From Lachnospiraceae bacterium C1.1 (GTDB taxonomy: Bacteria; Bacillota; Clostridia; Lachnospirales; Lachnospiraceae), in contig JAUISW010000001.1 in the NCBI GenBank assembly GCA_030434875.1, forward strand, positions 248,001 to 312,000: a DNA stretch of 64,000 nt. Reading direction: 5' to 3'. A program made the translations under genes and the position numbers. How positions within the stretch are numbered: the stretch's first letter is position 1; each line of letters begins with the position of its first letter. Of this stretch, positions 7,175-15,078 are shown piece after piece. The notes under the pieces are model-generated. The model did no database searches. It was not told the DNA's origin and saw only the letters and a program-made list of their open reading frames with translations.

Positions 7175-7210
7175 ACGAATGCAACAGAAAAAAAGAAAAA
7201 GATAAAAGAA

Positions 7211-7290
7211 CAATGGTAAAGAATGGTAAAAAATGGTAAAATTAAATAAAAAATAGTAAAGAATAGTAAAATTCAAACTTGAATAGTAAA
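7211..7290 (+). promoter_or_regulatory. Helically phased 10-bp repeats upstream of the ATPase gene
   Basis: Eight consecutive 10-bp blocks begin at 7211. Six of them carry AATGGTAAA (blocks at 7211, 7221, 7231) or AATAGTAAA (7251, 7261, 7281), all ending in the same register; blocks 7241 and 7271 are degenerate. A period of 10 bp puts every copy on the same face of the helix, as expected for cooperative binding of a protein. The array ends 16 bp before the start codon, so an autoregulatory operator is plausible. Confidence 0.6.
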
Positions 7291-7306
7291 AACGGGAGAT
7301 TTTATT

Positions 7307-8422
7307 ATGGCTGTAAAAATTGATCCATTTACGCTGACACCCGGTGCTGCGGGAAAACCTTATATTGATTGCGGCATAGCAGATGAAATTATTGCGAATT
7401 TTAGAAGCAGCGAATCATCAAAATATGTATATAAAATAACCGGATTGCGTGGTTCCGGAAAATCGGTGGAATATGGCAAAGTCTTACGGACGCTTGAAAA
7501 GGATGAAAACTGGCTTGTTTACCCACTTGCGGCAGAGGGAGACGGGATAGATACACTTATTTCGTATTTAAGCAGGGAAGACTTTATCAGTGACAAAAAG
7601 ACGGAAACCTCTATATCAGCAAATATGTCTGCCGGCGCAAGTATTCCAATGATAACAGGAAAAGGCGGCATGGAAATAACAAGAACATATTCAGAAAACA
7701 GTAATTTTTATAACGCAGAAGCCGCATTGGCTGAAATGATCGAAAAAGCAAACAGGAAAAATTATAATATTCTTGTAATGATAGATGATATTTCCAAAAC
7801 TGAAAATACAGTGCAGCTTCTTTCTGTATTAGGAACTATGTTCAACAGGGGCAGAATGGTATATTTAGTAGTCAGCGGCCTGTCAAAAAATATAGAGGAT
7901 TTTTTTGTCAATAATAAGAAAGAATCAAACAGCAGTATATTTTCTAAGAGTCTTTCATTTTTCAGACGCGGAGATACGAGAGAGGCAAAACCTTTGGACA
8001 AATTCGACATTGTGGGCAATTATGAGAAATTTCTTGGGATAGATGCAATAGAAGCAAAGAAATTATATGATCTGACACTTGGCTATGCTTATGCTTATCA
8101 GGTGTTAGGTTCATTATACTTTAATAAAAAGAAATCAGAAACGATTGAAGATCTTATACCTGATTATGAGAGAACCCTGTTCAAGTCTTATAATCTTGAC
8201 TGGCCTGAATTTACCGATAAGGAACAGGATTTTATCCGAAGCTTCTACAAGGGAAAAACAGGAAGGGCAAAAGACACAAAAGCCCATATGTCAAATCCGG
8301 ATGCGTATAATGTATATAAAGACCGTCTTATTGACAAACATTTTTTTGCTGAAGGTAAAAGAGGATATCTTGAACCCAGGCTTCCGAGATTTGACAGATT
8401 TATAGAAATCTGGTGTGAATGA
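7307..8422 (+). CDS. AAA-type ATPase, archaeal-ATPase/ORC-like
   Basis: This 371-aa cytoplasmic P-loop ATPase has Walker A GLRGSGKS at residues 46-53 and Walker B ILVMIDD at 155-161. The sensor-like strand MVYLVVSGL lies near 184-193, and a helical plus winged-helix-like C-terminus covers about 240-371. The layout resembles the archaeal-type ATPase and ORC/Cdc6-like families often found in accessory regions; the substrate is unknown. Start at ATG 7307 behind GGGAG. The gene sits alone between a mobile element and a surface-protein gene, directly behind a phased repeat array, which suggests an acquired module with its own operator. It has no partner gene of toxin or nuclease type. Confidence 0.7.
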   Translation: MAVKIDPFTLTPGAAGKPYIDCGIADEIIANFRSSESSKYVYKITGLRGSGKSVEYGKVLRTLEKDENWLVYPLAAEGDGIDTLISYLSREDFISDKKTETSISANMSAGASIPMITGKGGMEITRTYSENSNFYNAEAALAEMIEKANRKNYNILVMIDDISKTENTVQLLSVLGTMFNRGRMVYLVVSGLSKNIEDFFVNNKKESNSSIFSKSLSFFRRGDTREAKPLDKFDIVGNYEKFLGIDAIEAKKLYDLTLGYAYAYQVLGSLYFNKKKSETIEDLIPDYERTLFKSYNLDWPEFTDKEQDFIRSFYKGKTGRAKDTKAHMSNPDAYNVYKDRLIDKHFFAEGKRGYLEPRLPRFDRFIEIWCE

Positions 8423-8460
8423 TATTGGTGCACACCATGACAAATTGTTACAGTAACAAT
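8412..8460 (+). terminator. Two small palindromes after the ATPase gene
   Basis: GGTGTG...CACACC (8412-8436) overlaps the stop codon, and ATTGTTACAGTAACAAT (8444-8460) is an odd-length perfect palindrome. A 9-bp direct repeat ATATCCTCT follows at 8459-8467 and 8472-8480. The first palindrome may act as a weak terminator and the second as an operator; there is no T-run. Confidence 0.3.
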
Positions 8461-8510
8461 ATCCTCTAACCATATCCTCTGTTTAAAATATAAAACATGA
8501 TGTAAATAGC

Positions 8511-8579
8511 TTGCGAAAAAACCGGGGGGGTATACAATATACGAAACGCAAGTCAGTGTATACATTATACACGGACTTG
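8511..8579 (+). promoter_or_regulatory. Putative promoter with G7 tract in its spacer, and leader hairpin, for the surface protein
   Basis: TTGCGA at 8511-8516 and TACAAT at 8533-8538 are 16 bp apart, and seven consecutive G (8524-8530) lie in that spacer. Immediately downstream, 8549-8562 pairs with 8566-8579 in a 14-bp stem with one mismatch and a 3-nt loop. The gene starts at 8658. Length change in the G tract would alter promoter spacing. Confidence 0.4.
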
Positions 8580-8657
8580 TATATTGATCAGAACTGAACA
8601 GGAAAATTTCTGTCAGGTCGTTATTTTGGGAGATACCCAAGGAAAGGAAAAGAGGAT

Positions 8658-10088
8658 ATGAGGAGTAAAAAGGTTTTAGCTTTGCTTATTGCAGCTACGA
8701 TGGTGATTTCGTCAAGTTTCACTGCATTTGCTGATACCACAGAGGAGAATCTGGAGGTGCAGGGTGTTGAGACGGTAGAAGAGAATATTTCTGAAGAATC
8801 AACAAAACTTGTTACAGCGGCGGATACTAAGAGTCTGGAAAATGCAATAATTTTATTCAAGGATTCAGAAGGGTATTATGTTGAGTCTGGTGATCTGGAA
8901 CTTGAGTATAATGGAAGTGATCTGAAACCTGATATAGAAGTTCGTTATAAAGAGAATCCTGATGAAGAACCTAGCGAGCAGCCGTTAATAGATCCTGCTT
9001 ATTATTCGACATCCTTTACGAAGGAGGGTGAGTCAGCTGATCTGGCACAGATAGTAGACGCTGGAACATATACTGTTACAATAACAGCTACAGGATCAGA
9101 ATATACGGGTTCTAAATCAACGAATTTTTCCATCAGCAGGCGTGGTATTTATGAAGATGATATAACAATTACAATAAACGGCGATTTTGATGGTACGTGG
9201 TCGGATGGTGATCCATATTTTAAATATGACGGAACGACAAAAACAGTAAGTGTTGTTGTTAAAGATGGCGATACAGTGCTTACAAATGGAACAGATTATA
9301 AAATCACGGATGATGTTGATAATGAATATGGAATATCTGCTGTAGGCGATAGCGAGGATAATTCATGGTATTATGTTGAGCTTAATGGAATAGGTAATTA
9401 TGAGGGGCTAGAAACAGCTGATCATCGGTGGGGGATAGTTGTACCTGAAGATGCCGATGATGGAAGTGACAGCTCTGACAGTGATAATTCAGGAAACAGC
9501 AGCGACAGTAGTAATGGCGGAAACAGTAACAGTAGCACAGTTACACAGTCATCGAATGACAAAATAGAACCTGTTAACATCACAACCTCAAATGGTGCAA
9601 AAATTTCAGCATCGGTCAATAAGACACCTGCTTATACCGGAAATAAGAAACTCAGAGCCAGCGATTTTATCAGCAATTTCGTAGTGGACGGAGTATCTTA
9701 TGATGCAAAGAACGTAGTTGTAAAAGCTGAGGGCGGAAAAACTCCGGGCTCCAGTGTTAAAGTAACTGTCAAGAAGATCAAACATGCAGGAAAGGATGTT
9801 AATAAAAAGGTCAAGGGGACAGTTCTTGCAGATGTGGTTATAAGACCTATAGCGGTCAGTGAGGAAGTTTCAGCTGCATCCGACTATTCAAAAGAAGGAC
9901 AGATAATCGTAAAGAAAAAGAACGACGGATCGATCAAGAATGTAAAGGTGGTTTTATCGAAAAAGGGAATCAATTCCGGAGACTCAAAGGCAAAGAAAAA
10001 GAAAGTCAAGGGATACAGTTATGACAGCAGCAGCAAAAAGCTCACATTCGATGGAACTGAGCTTACAGGTTCAATAGTAATTAAATGA
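8658..10088 (+). CDS. Secreted Ig-like repeat surface protein
   Basis: This 476-aa protein has a clear signal peptide (MRSKKVLALLIAATMVISSS, cleavage after AFA near residue 26). The mature part has MBG/YDG-like beta domains: one around 55-170 ending in the repeat motif TYTVTITATGSEYTG, and a second around 170-265. A Ser/Asp/Asn-rich flexible linker covers about 270-298, and Lys-rich beta segments run to the C-terminus. No LPXTG sorting signal or S-layer-homology domain is visible, so it may be released or held by the basic C-terminal region. Start at ATG 8658 with AAGAGG upstream. A second copy of this gene once stood upstream, as shown by the remnant at 6723-6912. The role is probably adhesion or a wall structure, by inference. 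Confidence 0.7.
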   Translation: MRSKKVLALLIAATMVISSSFTAFADTTEENLEVQGVETVEENISEESTKLVTAADTKSLENAIILFKDSEGYYVESGDLELEYNGSDLKPDIEVRYKENPDEEPSEQPLIDPAYYSTSFTKEGESADLAQIVDAGTYTVTITATGSEYTGSKSTNFSISRRGIYEDDITITINGDFDGTWSDGDPYFKYDGTTKTVSVVVKDGDTVLTNGTDYKITDDVDNEYGISAVGDSEDNSWYYVELNGIGNYEGLETADHRWGIVVPEDADDGSDSSDSDNSGNSSDSSNGGNSNSSTVTQSSNDKIEPVNITTSNGAKISASVNKTPAYTGNKKLRASDFISNFVVDGVSYDAKNVVVKAEGGKTPGSSVKVTVKKIKHAGKDVNKKVKGTVLADVVIRPIAVSEEVSAASDYSKEGQIIVKKKNDGSIKNVKVVLSKKGINSGDSKAKKKKVKGYSYDSSSKKLTFDGTELTGSIVIK

Positions 10089-10152
10089 TAACAATTCTGC
10101 AGCGCAAAGCATTTGCTGCTGAGCGACTGCCCAGTAACCTAAAGCAGCAAGT

Positions 10153-10192
10153 GCCGCCCCGAACTTTCAATGCCGATAGGCTTCGGGGCGGC
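10153..10192 (+). terminator. GC-rich hairpin after the surface-protein gene
   Basis: The perfect 11-bp stem GCCGCCCCGAA / TTCGGGGCGGC has an 18-nt loop. No long T-run follows, so efficiency is uncertain. Confidence 0.5.
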
Positions 10193-10199
10193 TTAACTG

Positions 10200-10278
10200 A
10201 AAACTGAATTTTTGATAAACAAAGGGCATCACACTGATCATCGGTGTGATGTCCTTTGTTTATCAAAAATTCAGTTTT
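10200..10278. repeat. Long near-perfect palindrome (two 35-bp arms)
   Basis: Positions 10200-10234 and 10244-10278 are reverse complements over 35 bp with a single G-T wobble, and the loop is 9 nt. The right arm ends on the TTGACC -35 box of the next gene. It may be a very stable bidirectional terminator or a small palindromic insertion; it is not related in sequence to the GTTACTGTTCAC family. Confidence 0.7.
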
Positions 10279-10305
10279 GACCAAACAGTTAATAAATGAT
10301 ATGAT
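10277..10305 (+). promoter_or_regulatory. Sigma-A promoter of the FAD oxidoreductase gene
   Basis: TTGACC (10277-10282), a 17-bp spacer and TATGAT (10300-10305). It overlaps the end of the long palindrome. Confidence 0.6.
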
Positions 10306-10374
10306 AAAAAAGTTATGCAGGGCTGTGTGTGAACTTTTTTATGGCTAAGGATGTGCTTTGCAGAGGTGAAATCT

Positions 10375-11772
10375 ATGTCGAAAAAATATGATATCATAAT
10401 AATCGGTGCAGGTCCTTCCGGGATATTCTGCGCCTACGAGCTCGTAGAGAAGAGACCTGACATAAAAGTGCTCATGGTTGAAAAGGGAAGGTCGATCGAA
10501 CAAAGAAACTGTCCTAAGAGAAAGACAAAGACCTGTGTGCATTGCCAACCGTGTTCCATAACGACAGGCTTTGCCGGAGCAGGTGCTTTTTCTGACGGAA
10601 AGCTTTCGCTTTCACCGGATGTTGGAGGAACCCTTCCTGATATTTTAGGATATGATAAGGCTCTGGAACTTATAGGACGTTCAGATGAAATATACCTTAA
10701 GTTTGGAGCAGATACAAATGTATATGGTGTCGACAAACAGAAGGAAATACGAGAGATACGCCGTAAGGCCATAAATGCCAATCTGAAGCTCGTAGAATGT
10801 CCTATAAGACATCTTGGTACTGAAGAAGGATATAAGATTTATTCGAGGATTCAGGAAGACCTTCTTTCAAAGGGCGTTGATATTGAATTTAACACAATGG
10901 TCACTGACATCATTATTGAAGACGGTGTGGCAAAGGGGATCGTTACCGATAAGGGCGAGAAATACGAATCTGCTAATATTGTTTCCGGTGTTGGAAGAGA
11001 AGGTGCCGAGTGGTTTTCAAATATATGTGAAAAGCATGGCATAGAATCAAAACCCGGAACAGTTGATATAGGCGTCAGAGTAGAGGTGAGGGATGAAGTG
11101 ATGCAGTTCCTCAATGAGAATCTCTATGAGGCTAAGCTGATATATCACACACCTACATTTGATGATAAAGTTCGGACATTCTGCACGAATCCTTCGGGAG
11201 AAGTTGCAACCGAGTATTATGAGAATGGGCTGGCGGTAGTAAACGGTCATGCATATAAGGGCAAAGAATTTAAGACTAATAATACAAATTTTGCAGTGCT
11301 TGTATCTAAGAATTTTACAAAACCGTTTAAGACACCCATCGATTATGGAAAGAAGATAGCCGAGCTTTCCAATATGCTCTGCGGGGGAAAGATACTTGTA
11401 CAGACCTTCGGCGATTTCAGAAGAGGAAGACGTACAACTGATGAGAGACTTTGCAGGAACAATCTGATACCTACCCTTAAAGATGCTGTACCGGGAGACC
11501 TTTCACTTGTTTTCCCGCACAGGATAATGGTGGATATCGAAGAAATGATCTATGCACTAGATAAAGTAACTCCGGGACTTGCCAGTGATGAAACACTTCT
11601 TTACGGAGTAGAAGTAAAGTTTTACTCAAATAAGGTAATTGTTGACGAGCAGTTTGAAACCAGCGTTAAAGGACTCAGGGCTATGGGTGACGGAGCCGGA
11701 ATAACGCGCGGACTGCAGCAGGCATCAGCGAACGGACTTTATGTTGCTGATCGCATTTTAGAGCAGATTTGA
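10375..11772 (+). CDS. FAD-dependent oxidoreductase, COG2509 type
   Basis: This 465-aa flavoprotein begins with a Rossmann dinucleotide site, DIIIIGAGPSG (residues 6-16). A Cys-rich segment CPKRKTKTCVHCQPC follows near 45-60, then FSDGKLSLSPDVGG, and a C-terminal FAD-binding block GDGAGITRGLQQASANG near 438-455. This matches the uncharacterised FAD-dependent dehydrogenase family COG2509; the substrate is unknown. I chose ATG 10375 because AGAGGTGA lies 5-12 bp upstream; an ATG at 10351 has no such site. The foldase gene follows after 10 bp and is probably cotranscribed. A truncated second copy of its promoter and first codons lies at 6654-6778. Confidence 0.8.
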   Translation: MSKKYDIIIIGAGPSGIFCAYELVEKRPDIKVLMVEKGRSIEQRNCPKRKTKTCVHCQPCSITTGFAGAGAFSDGKLSLSPDVGGTLPDILGYDKALELIGRSDEIYLKFGADTNVYGVDKQKEIREIRRKAINANLKLVECPIRHLGTEEGYKIYSRIQEDLLSKGVDIEFNTMVTDIIIEDGVAKGIVTDKGEKYESANIVSGVGREGAEWFSNICEKHGIESKPGTVDIGVRVEVRDEVMQFLNENLYEAKLIYHTPTFDDKVRTFCTNPSGEVATEYYENGLAVVNGHAYKGKEFKTNNTNFAVLVSKNFTKPFKTPIDYGKKIAELSNMLCGGKILVQTFGDFRRGRRTTDERLCRNNLIPTLKDAVPGDLSLVFPHRIMVDIEEMIYALDKVTPGLASDETLLYGVEVKFYSNKVIVDEQFETSVKGLRAMGDGAGITRGLQQASANGLYVADRILEQI

Positions 11773-11782
11773 TTTTGAGGAT

Positions 11783-12856
11783 ATGGACAAAAAAAGAATT
11801 ATAATTATTGCCGCAATAGTGGCGGCTTCACTCGCAGTTTCGACTTTGATCGTTTTTTCGGTGAGAAATTATTTAAACGGTAATATGCCTGAAATAGTTC
11901 TTACATCAGGATTTGAAGAGGACGAGATCTTTAGGATAAATACTCTCGGATGCAAACTCAGTGAGGCTAAGATCTATATGAGGACCACAGAGGATAATTA
12001 CAGCGATGCATTTGGTTCTGAAATATGGAAAAAGAAGCTGACTAACGGAGAAACGCTTGAAGACCAGATCAAGACTACGGTACTTGCGAGACTTGCTCAG
12101 ATAAAGGCTATGAATTTGCTTGCAGTTTCGAGAGGAGTTGTGCTTGAGGAAGAAGAAGAAGCAAAGGTTAAAGAGGCTGCATCGAAATATCTTTCAGGAC
12201 TTTCTGAAGATGATATAAGCTGTCTTGGGGCAACTACAGAGTTATTAGAGCAGATGTACTCTGAATATGCTCTTGCCAATAAGGTCTATCTTGACATTAC
12301 CAGGAACGTTAATCCTGAAATAAGCGATGATGAGGCGAGAACCATAAGCGTTAAGCATATATTGTTTAAGACCTATACGGTAAGTGCCGATGGAAGTACA
12401 AGACAGTTCAGTGATGAAGAAAAAAAGAGCGTTTATGAAAGAGCTGAAGCCGTACTTGAAAAAATTCAGTCAGGAGCTGATTTTGATTCTGTTGCTGAAA
12501 AATATAATGAAGACACAGAGAGTGGCTATACATTTGGTAAGGGACAGATGCCGGAAAGTTTTGAAGAGGCAGCCTTTAATCTCGGTACAGATGAAGTCAG
12601 CGGTATTATTGAGACAGATTTTGGTTATCATATAATAAAATGTGTAAGCACATTTGACAGAGAAGAAACGGATAATAACAAAGAACGTATCGTACTTGAG
12701 AGAAAAAAAGAAGCCTTTAATGAAGTTTATGATGAATTTCTGCAGACGATCCACTCTAATCTTAATAATGAGTTATGGGACAGTGTAGATTTTGGGAATG
12801 AGGGTACGACAGACGCAACAGGATTTTTTGATGTTTATAATGAAGTTTTCAGCTGA
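11783..12856 (+). CDS. Parvulin-type peptidyl-prolyl isomerase, membrane-anchored
   Basis: This 357-aa extracytoplasmic foldase has an uncleaved-looking N-terminal membrane helix (residues 5-28, no lipobox Cys). A SurA/PrsA-like helical N-domain follows (about 50-190), then a parvulin rotamase domain (about 195-300) with ISVKHILFK, a DFDSVAEKYNED block and the closing TDFGYHIIKC motif. The family helps fold exported proteins on the outer face of the membrane. The lack of a lipobox distinguishes it from Bacillus PrsA. Its start 10 bp after the oxidoreductase, with TGAGGA upstream, suggests an operon. A hairpin terminator follows. Confidence 0.85.
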   Translation: MDKKRIIIIAAIVAASLAVSTLIVFSVRNYLNGNMPEIVLTSGFEEDEIFRINTLGCKLSEAKIYMRTTEDNYSDAFGSEIWKKKLTNGETLEDQIKTTVLARLAQIKAMNLLAVSRGVVLEEEEEAKVKEAASKYLSGLSEDDISCLGATTELLEQMYSEYALANKVYLDITRNVNPEISDDEARTISVKHILFKTYTVSADGSTRQFSDEEKKSVYERAEAVLEKIQSGADFDSVAEKYNEDTESGYTFGKGQMPESFEEAAFNLGTDEVSGIIETDFGYHIIKCVSTFDREETDNNKERIVLERKKEAFNEVYDEFLQTIHSNLNNELWDSVDFGNEGTTDATGFFDVYNEVFS

Positions 12857-12866
12857 TAAATGAAAC

Positions 12867-12899
12867 AAAGCCGGGGATTGAAAAAGTCTCCCGGCTTTT
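12867..12899 (+). terminator. Rho-independent terminator
   Basis: The stem AAAGCCGGGGA pairs with TCCCGGCTTTT around a 10-nt loop, closing the oxidoreductase-foldase operon. Confidence 0.75.
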
Positions 12900-12979
12900 A
12901 TAAATTTAGAAATTATAAGTATCTTTATGAATCATTGCCAGGGAGGAAAAAAGAGCTAAAAAGAGCAATTCGGGTTGAA

Positions 12980-13008
12980 TTGCAAGCTAGGTTTCTTTAT
13001 GTTATAAT
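12980..13008 (+). promoter_or_regulatory. Sigma-A promoter for the polysaccharide locus
   Basis: TTGCAA (12980-12985), a 17-bp spacer and TATAAT (13003-13008), about 65 bp before rfbB. From here to 25325 the genes are closely spaced, so this may drive the whole first part of the locus. Confidence 0.6.
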
Positions 13009-13074
13009 CTATTGTAATTTTGTGTAAATATAAAAACTATTTTATTAGTCAAACTTTGGAGGATTTATACTTTT

Positions 13075-14157
13075 ATGCGTACATATTTAGTAACCGGCGG
13101 AGCCGGATTTATCGGCTCTAATTTCATACATTACATGTTTAGAAAATACGGAAACGAAATCCGCATAATCAACGTGGATGCACTTACCTATGCAGGTAAT
13201 CTCGCGAACCTTGATGATTTCAAGAATAATGATAATTACAGTTTTGTTAAGGCTGATATCAGGGATCGTGAAGCAATCGATAAGATTTTTGCAGAGAACG
13301 AAATTGATCGTGTTGTAAATTTTGCTGCTGAGAGCCACGTTGACAGAAGTATAGAGAATCCTGAAATATTCGTTGAGACAAACGTTGTAGGAACGCTTGT
13401 AATGCTCAATGCCGCAAAGAAAGCATGGGAAAAGGAAGACGGATCATTTAAGGAAGGAAAGAAATTCCTTCATGTTTCCACTGACGAAGTTTATGGCTCA
13501 CTCAGCAATCCGGATGATTATTTTTATGAGACAACACCTTATGATCCTCATAGCCCTTATTCTGCAAGTAAGGCATCATCTGATTTTGTCGTTAAGGCTT
13601 ATGTTGATACCTATCATTTTCCTGCAGTAATCACAAACTGTTCAAATAACTACGGACCTTTTCAGTTCCCTGAGAAGCTGATCCCGTTGATCATAAATAA
13701 TGCTCTTAACGGAAAATCACTTCCTGTATACGGTGATGGAAAAAATGTACGTGACTGGCTCTATGTAGATGATCACTGCAAGGGAATCGATATGGTGCTT
13801 GAAAGCGGACGTGTCGGTGAAAAGTATAATATCGGCGGACACAATGAAAAACAGAATATTGAGATCATACACATAATCCTGGATACTCTTCGTGAATTTC
13901 TTGATGATTCTGATCCCAGGAAAGCAAATGTCAAAGATGAGCTTATTACTTTCGTAACAGACAGAAAGGGACATGACAGGAGATATGCCATTGCGCCGGA
14001 TAAGATCAAAAAAGAACTTGGCTGGGAGCCGGAGACATGTTTTGCAGAAGGCATTAAGAAAACAGTTAAGTGGTATCTTGAGCATATAGACTGGATGAAC
14101 AATATCACCAGCGGTGATTATCAGAATTACTACGAGAAAATGTACGCAAACCGTTGA
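13075..14157 (+). CDS. rfbB: dTDP-glucose 4,6-dehydratase
   Basis: This 360-aa extended short-chain dehydrogenase converts dTDP-glucose to dTDP-4-keto-6-deoxyglucose. The NAD site TGGAGFIGSN spans residues 7-16, the catalytic triad region STDEVYG lies at 135-141, and the active-site pair is Tyr162 and Lys166 in PYSASKASSD. Length and motifs are standard for RfbB/RmlB. It is the first gene of the polysaccharide locus, followed by rfbA after 39 bp. GGAGG lies 15 bp upstream of the ATG. Confidence 0.95.
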   Translation: MRTYLVTGGAGFIGSNFIHYMFRKYGNEIRIINVDALTYAGNLANLDDFKNNDNYSFVKADIRDREAIDKIFAENEIDRVVNFAAESHVDRSIENPEIFVETNVVGTLVMLNAAKKAWEKEDGSFKEGKKFLHVSTDEVYGSLSNPDDYFYETTPYDPHSPYSASKASSDFVVKAYVDTYHFPAVITNCSNNYGPFQFPEKLIPLIINNALNGKSLPVYGDGKNVRDWLYVDDHCKGIDMVLESGRVGEKYNIGGHNEKQNIEIIHIILDTLREFLDDSDPRKANVKDELITFVTDRKGHDRRYAIAPDKIKKELGWEPETCFAEGIKKTVKWYLEHIDWMNNITSGDYQNYYEKMYANR

Positions 14158-14196
14158 TGACTTAATGAAATAAGTGATATGAAGGAGTAGACAATA

Positions 14197-15066
14197 ATGA
14201 AGGGAATAATACTTGCCGGAGGATCCGGAACAAGACTTTACCCGCTTACAAAGGCAGTTTCAAAGCAGATAATGCCGGTTTATGATAAACCGATGATTTA
14301 TTATCCTTTATCGACACTTATGCTTGCCGGTATCAGAGAAATACTTATAATTTCCACGCCCAGGGATCTCCCTGTTTTTGAGGAGCTTTTTGGAGACGGG
14401 TCACAGCTTGGACTCAGTATATCTTATATGGTACAGGAGCATCCGAACGGACTTGCAGAGGCATTTATCCTTGGTGCTGATTTCATAGGGAATGACAGGG
14501 TTGCAATGGTTCTGGGTGATAATATCTTTTATGGTCATGATTTCTCCAAGGTACTTGCATCAGCAGCTTCCAGAGAAAAAGGTGCAACAATATTCGGATA
14601 TTATGTAAAAGAGCCAAGTGCATACGGAGTTGTGGAATTTGACAAGGATGGAAAGGCTGTATCAATTGAAGAGAAGCCTGAGAATCCTAAGTCAAAATAT
14701 GCTGTACCTGGTCTTTATTTTTACGATAATGATGTGGTTGAGATCGCAAAGAATGTCAAGCCTTCAGCAAGAGGAGAGCTTGAGATAACAAGCGTAAACA
14801 ATACTTATCTTGAAAGAGGAGATCTCTATGTTGAGACCCTTGGAAGAGGCTTTGCATGGCTTGATACAGGAAGTCATGATTCGCTTCTTGATGCAGCTGA
14901 TTTTGTTTCTGCATTCCAGAAAAGACAGGGACTTTATATTTCCTGCATAGAAGAAATAGCTTATAAGAGAGGCTTTATTTCAAAAGAACAGCTTTTGAAA
15001 CTTGCAGAGCCTCTTATGAAGACGGAATACGGAAAATATCTTGTAAACGTAGCTAATGATATCTGA
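14197..15066 (+). CDS. rfbA: Glucose-1-phosphate thymidylyltransferase
   Basis: This 289-aa enzyme makes dTDP-glucose from dTTP and glucose-1-phosphate, the first step of the dTDP-deoxysugar pathway. The nucleotide-binding signature [17 protein letters not shown] lies at residues 8-24, followed by [14 protein letters not shown]. The metal and base site region LGDNIFYG and the EEKPENPKS motif are both present. Length is normal. The product feeds the preceding rfbB, and the substrate could come from the phosphoglucomutase encoded at 25882. AAGGAG lies upstream of ATG 14197. Confidence 0.95.
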   Translation: MKGIILAGGSGTRLYPLTKAVSKQIMPVYDKPMIYYPLSTLMLAGIREILIISTPRDLPVFEELFGDGSQLGLSISYMVQEHPNGLAEAFILGADFIGNDRVAMVLGDNIFYGHDFSKVLASAASREKGATIFGYYVKEPSAYGVVEFDKDGKAVSIEEKPENPKSKYAVPGLYFYDNDVVEIAKNVKPSARGELEITSVNNTYLERGDLYVETLGRGFAWLDTGSHDSLLDAADFVSAFQKRQGLYISCIEEIAYKRGFISKEQLLKLAEPLMKTEYGKYLVNVANDI

Positions 15067-15078
15067 TATGGAAAACAG

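Noticed and set aside
7211..7290. Phased repeats as a plasmid-type replication origin
   Set aside because: No Rep protein, DnaA boxes or plasmid genes are nearby, and the flanking genes are chromosomal in character. An operator is the simpler reading.
10081..10284. Minus-strand 67-aa open frame over the palindromes
   Set aside because: It spans terminators and the long palindrome, has no ribosome binding site, and resembles no protein.
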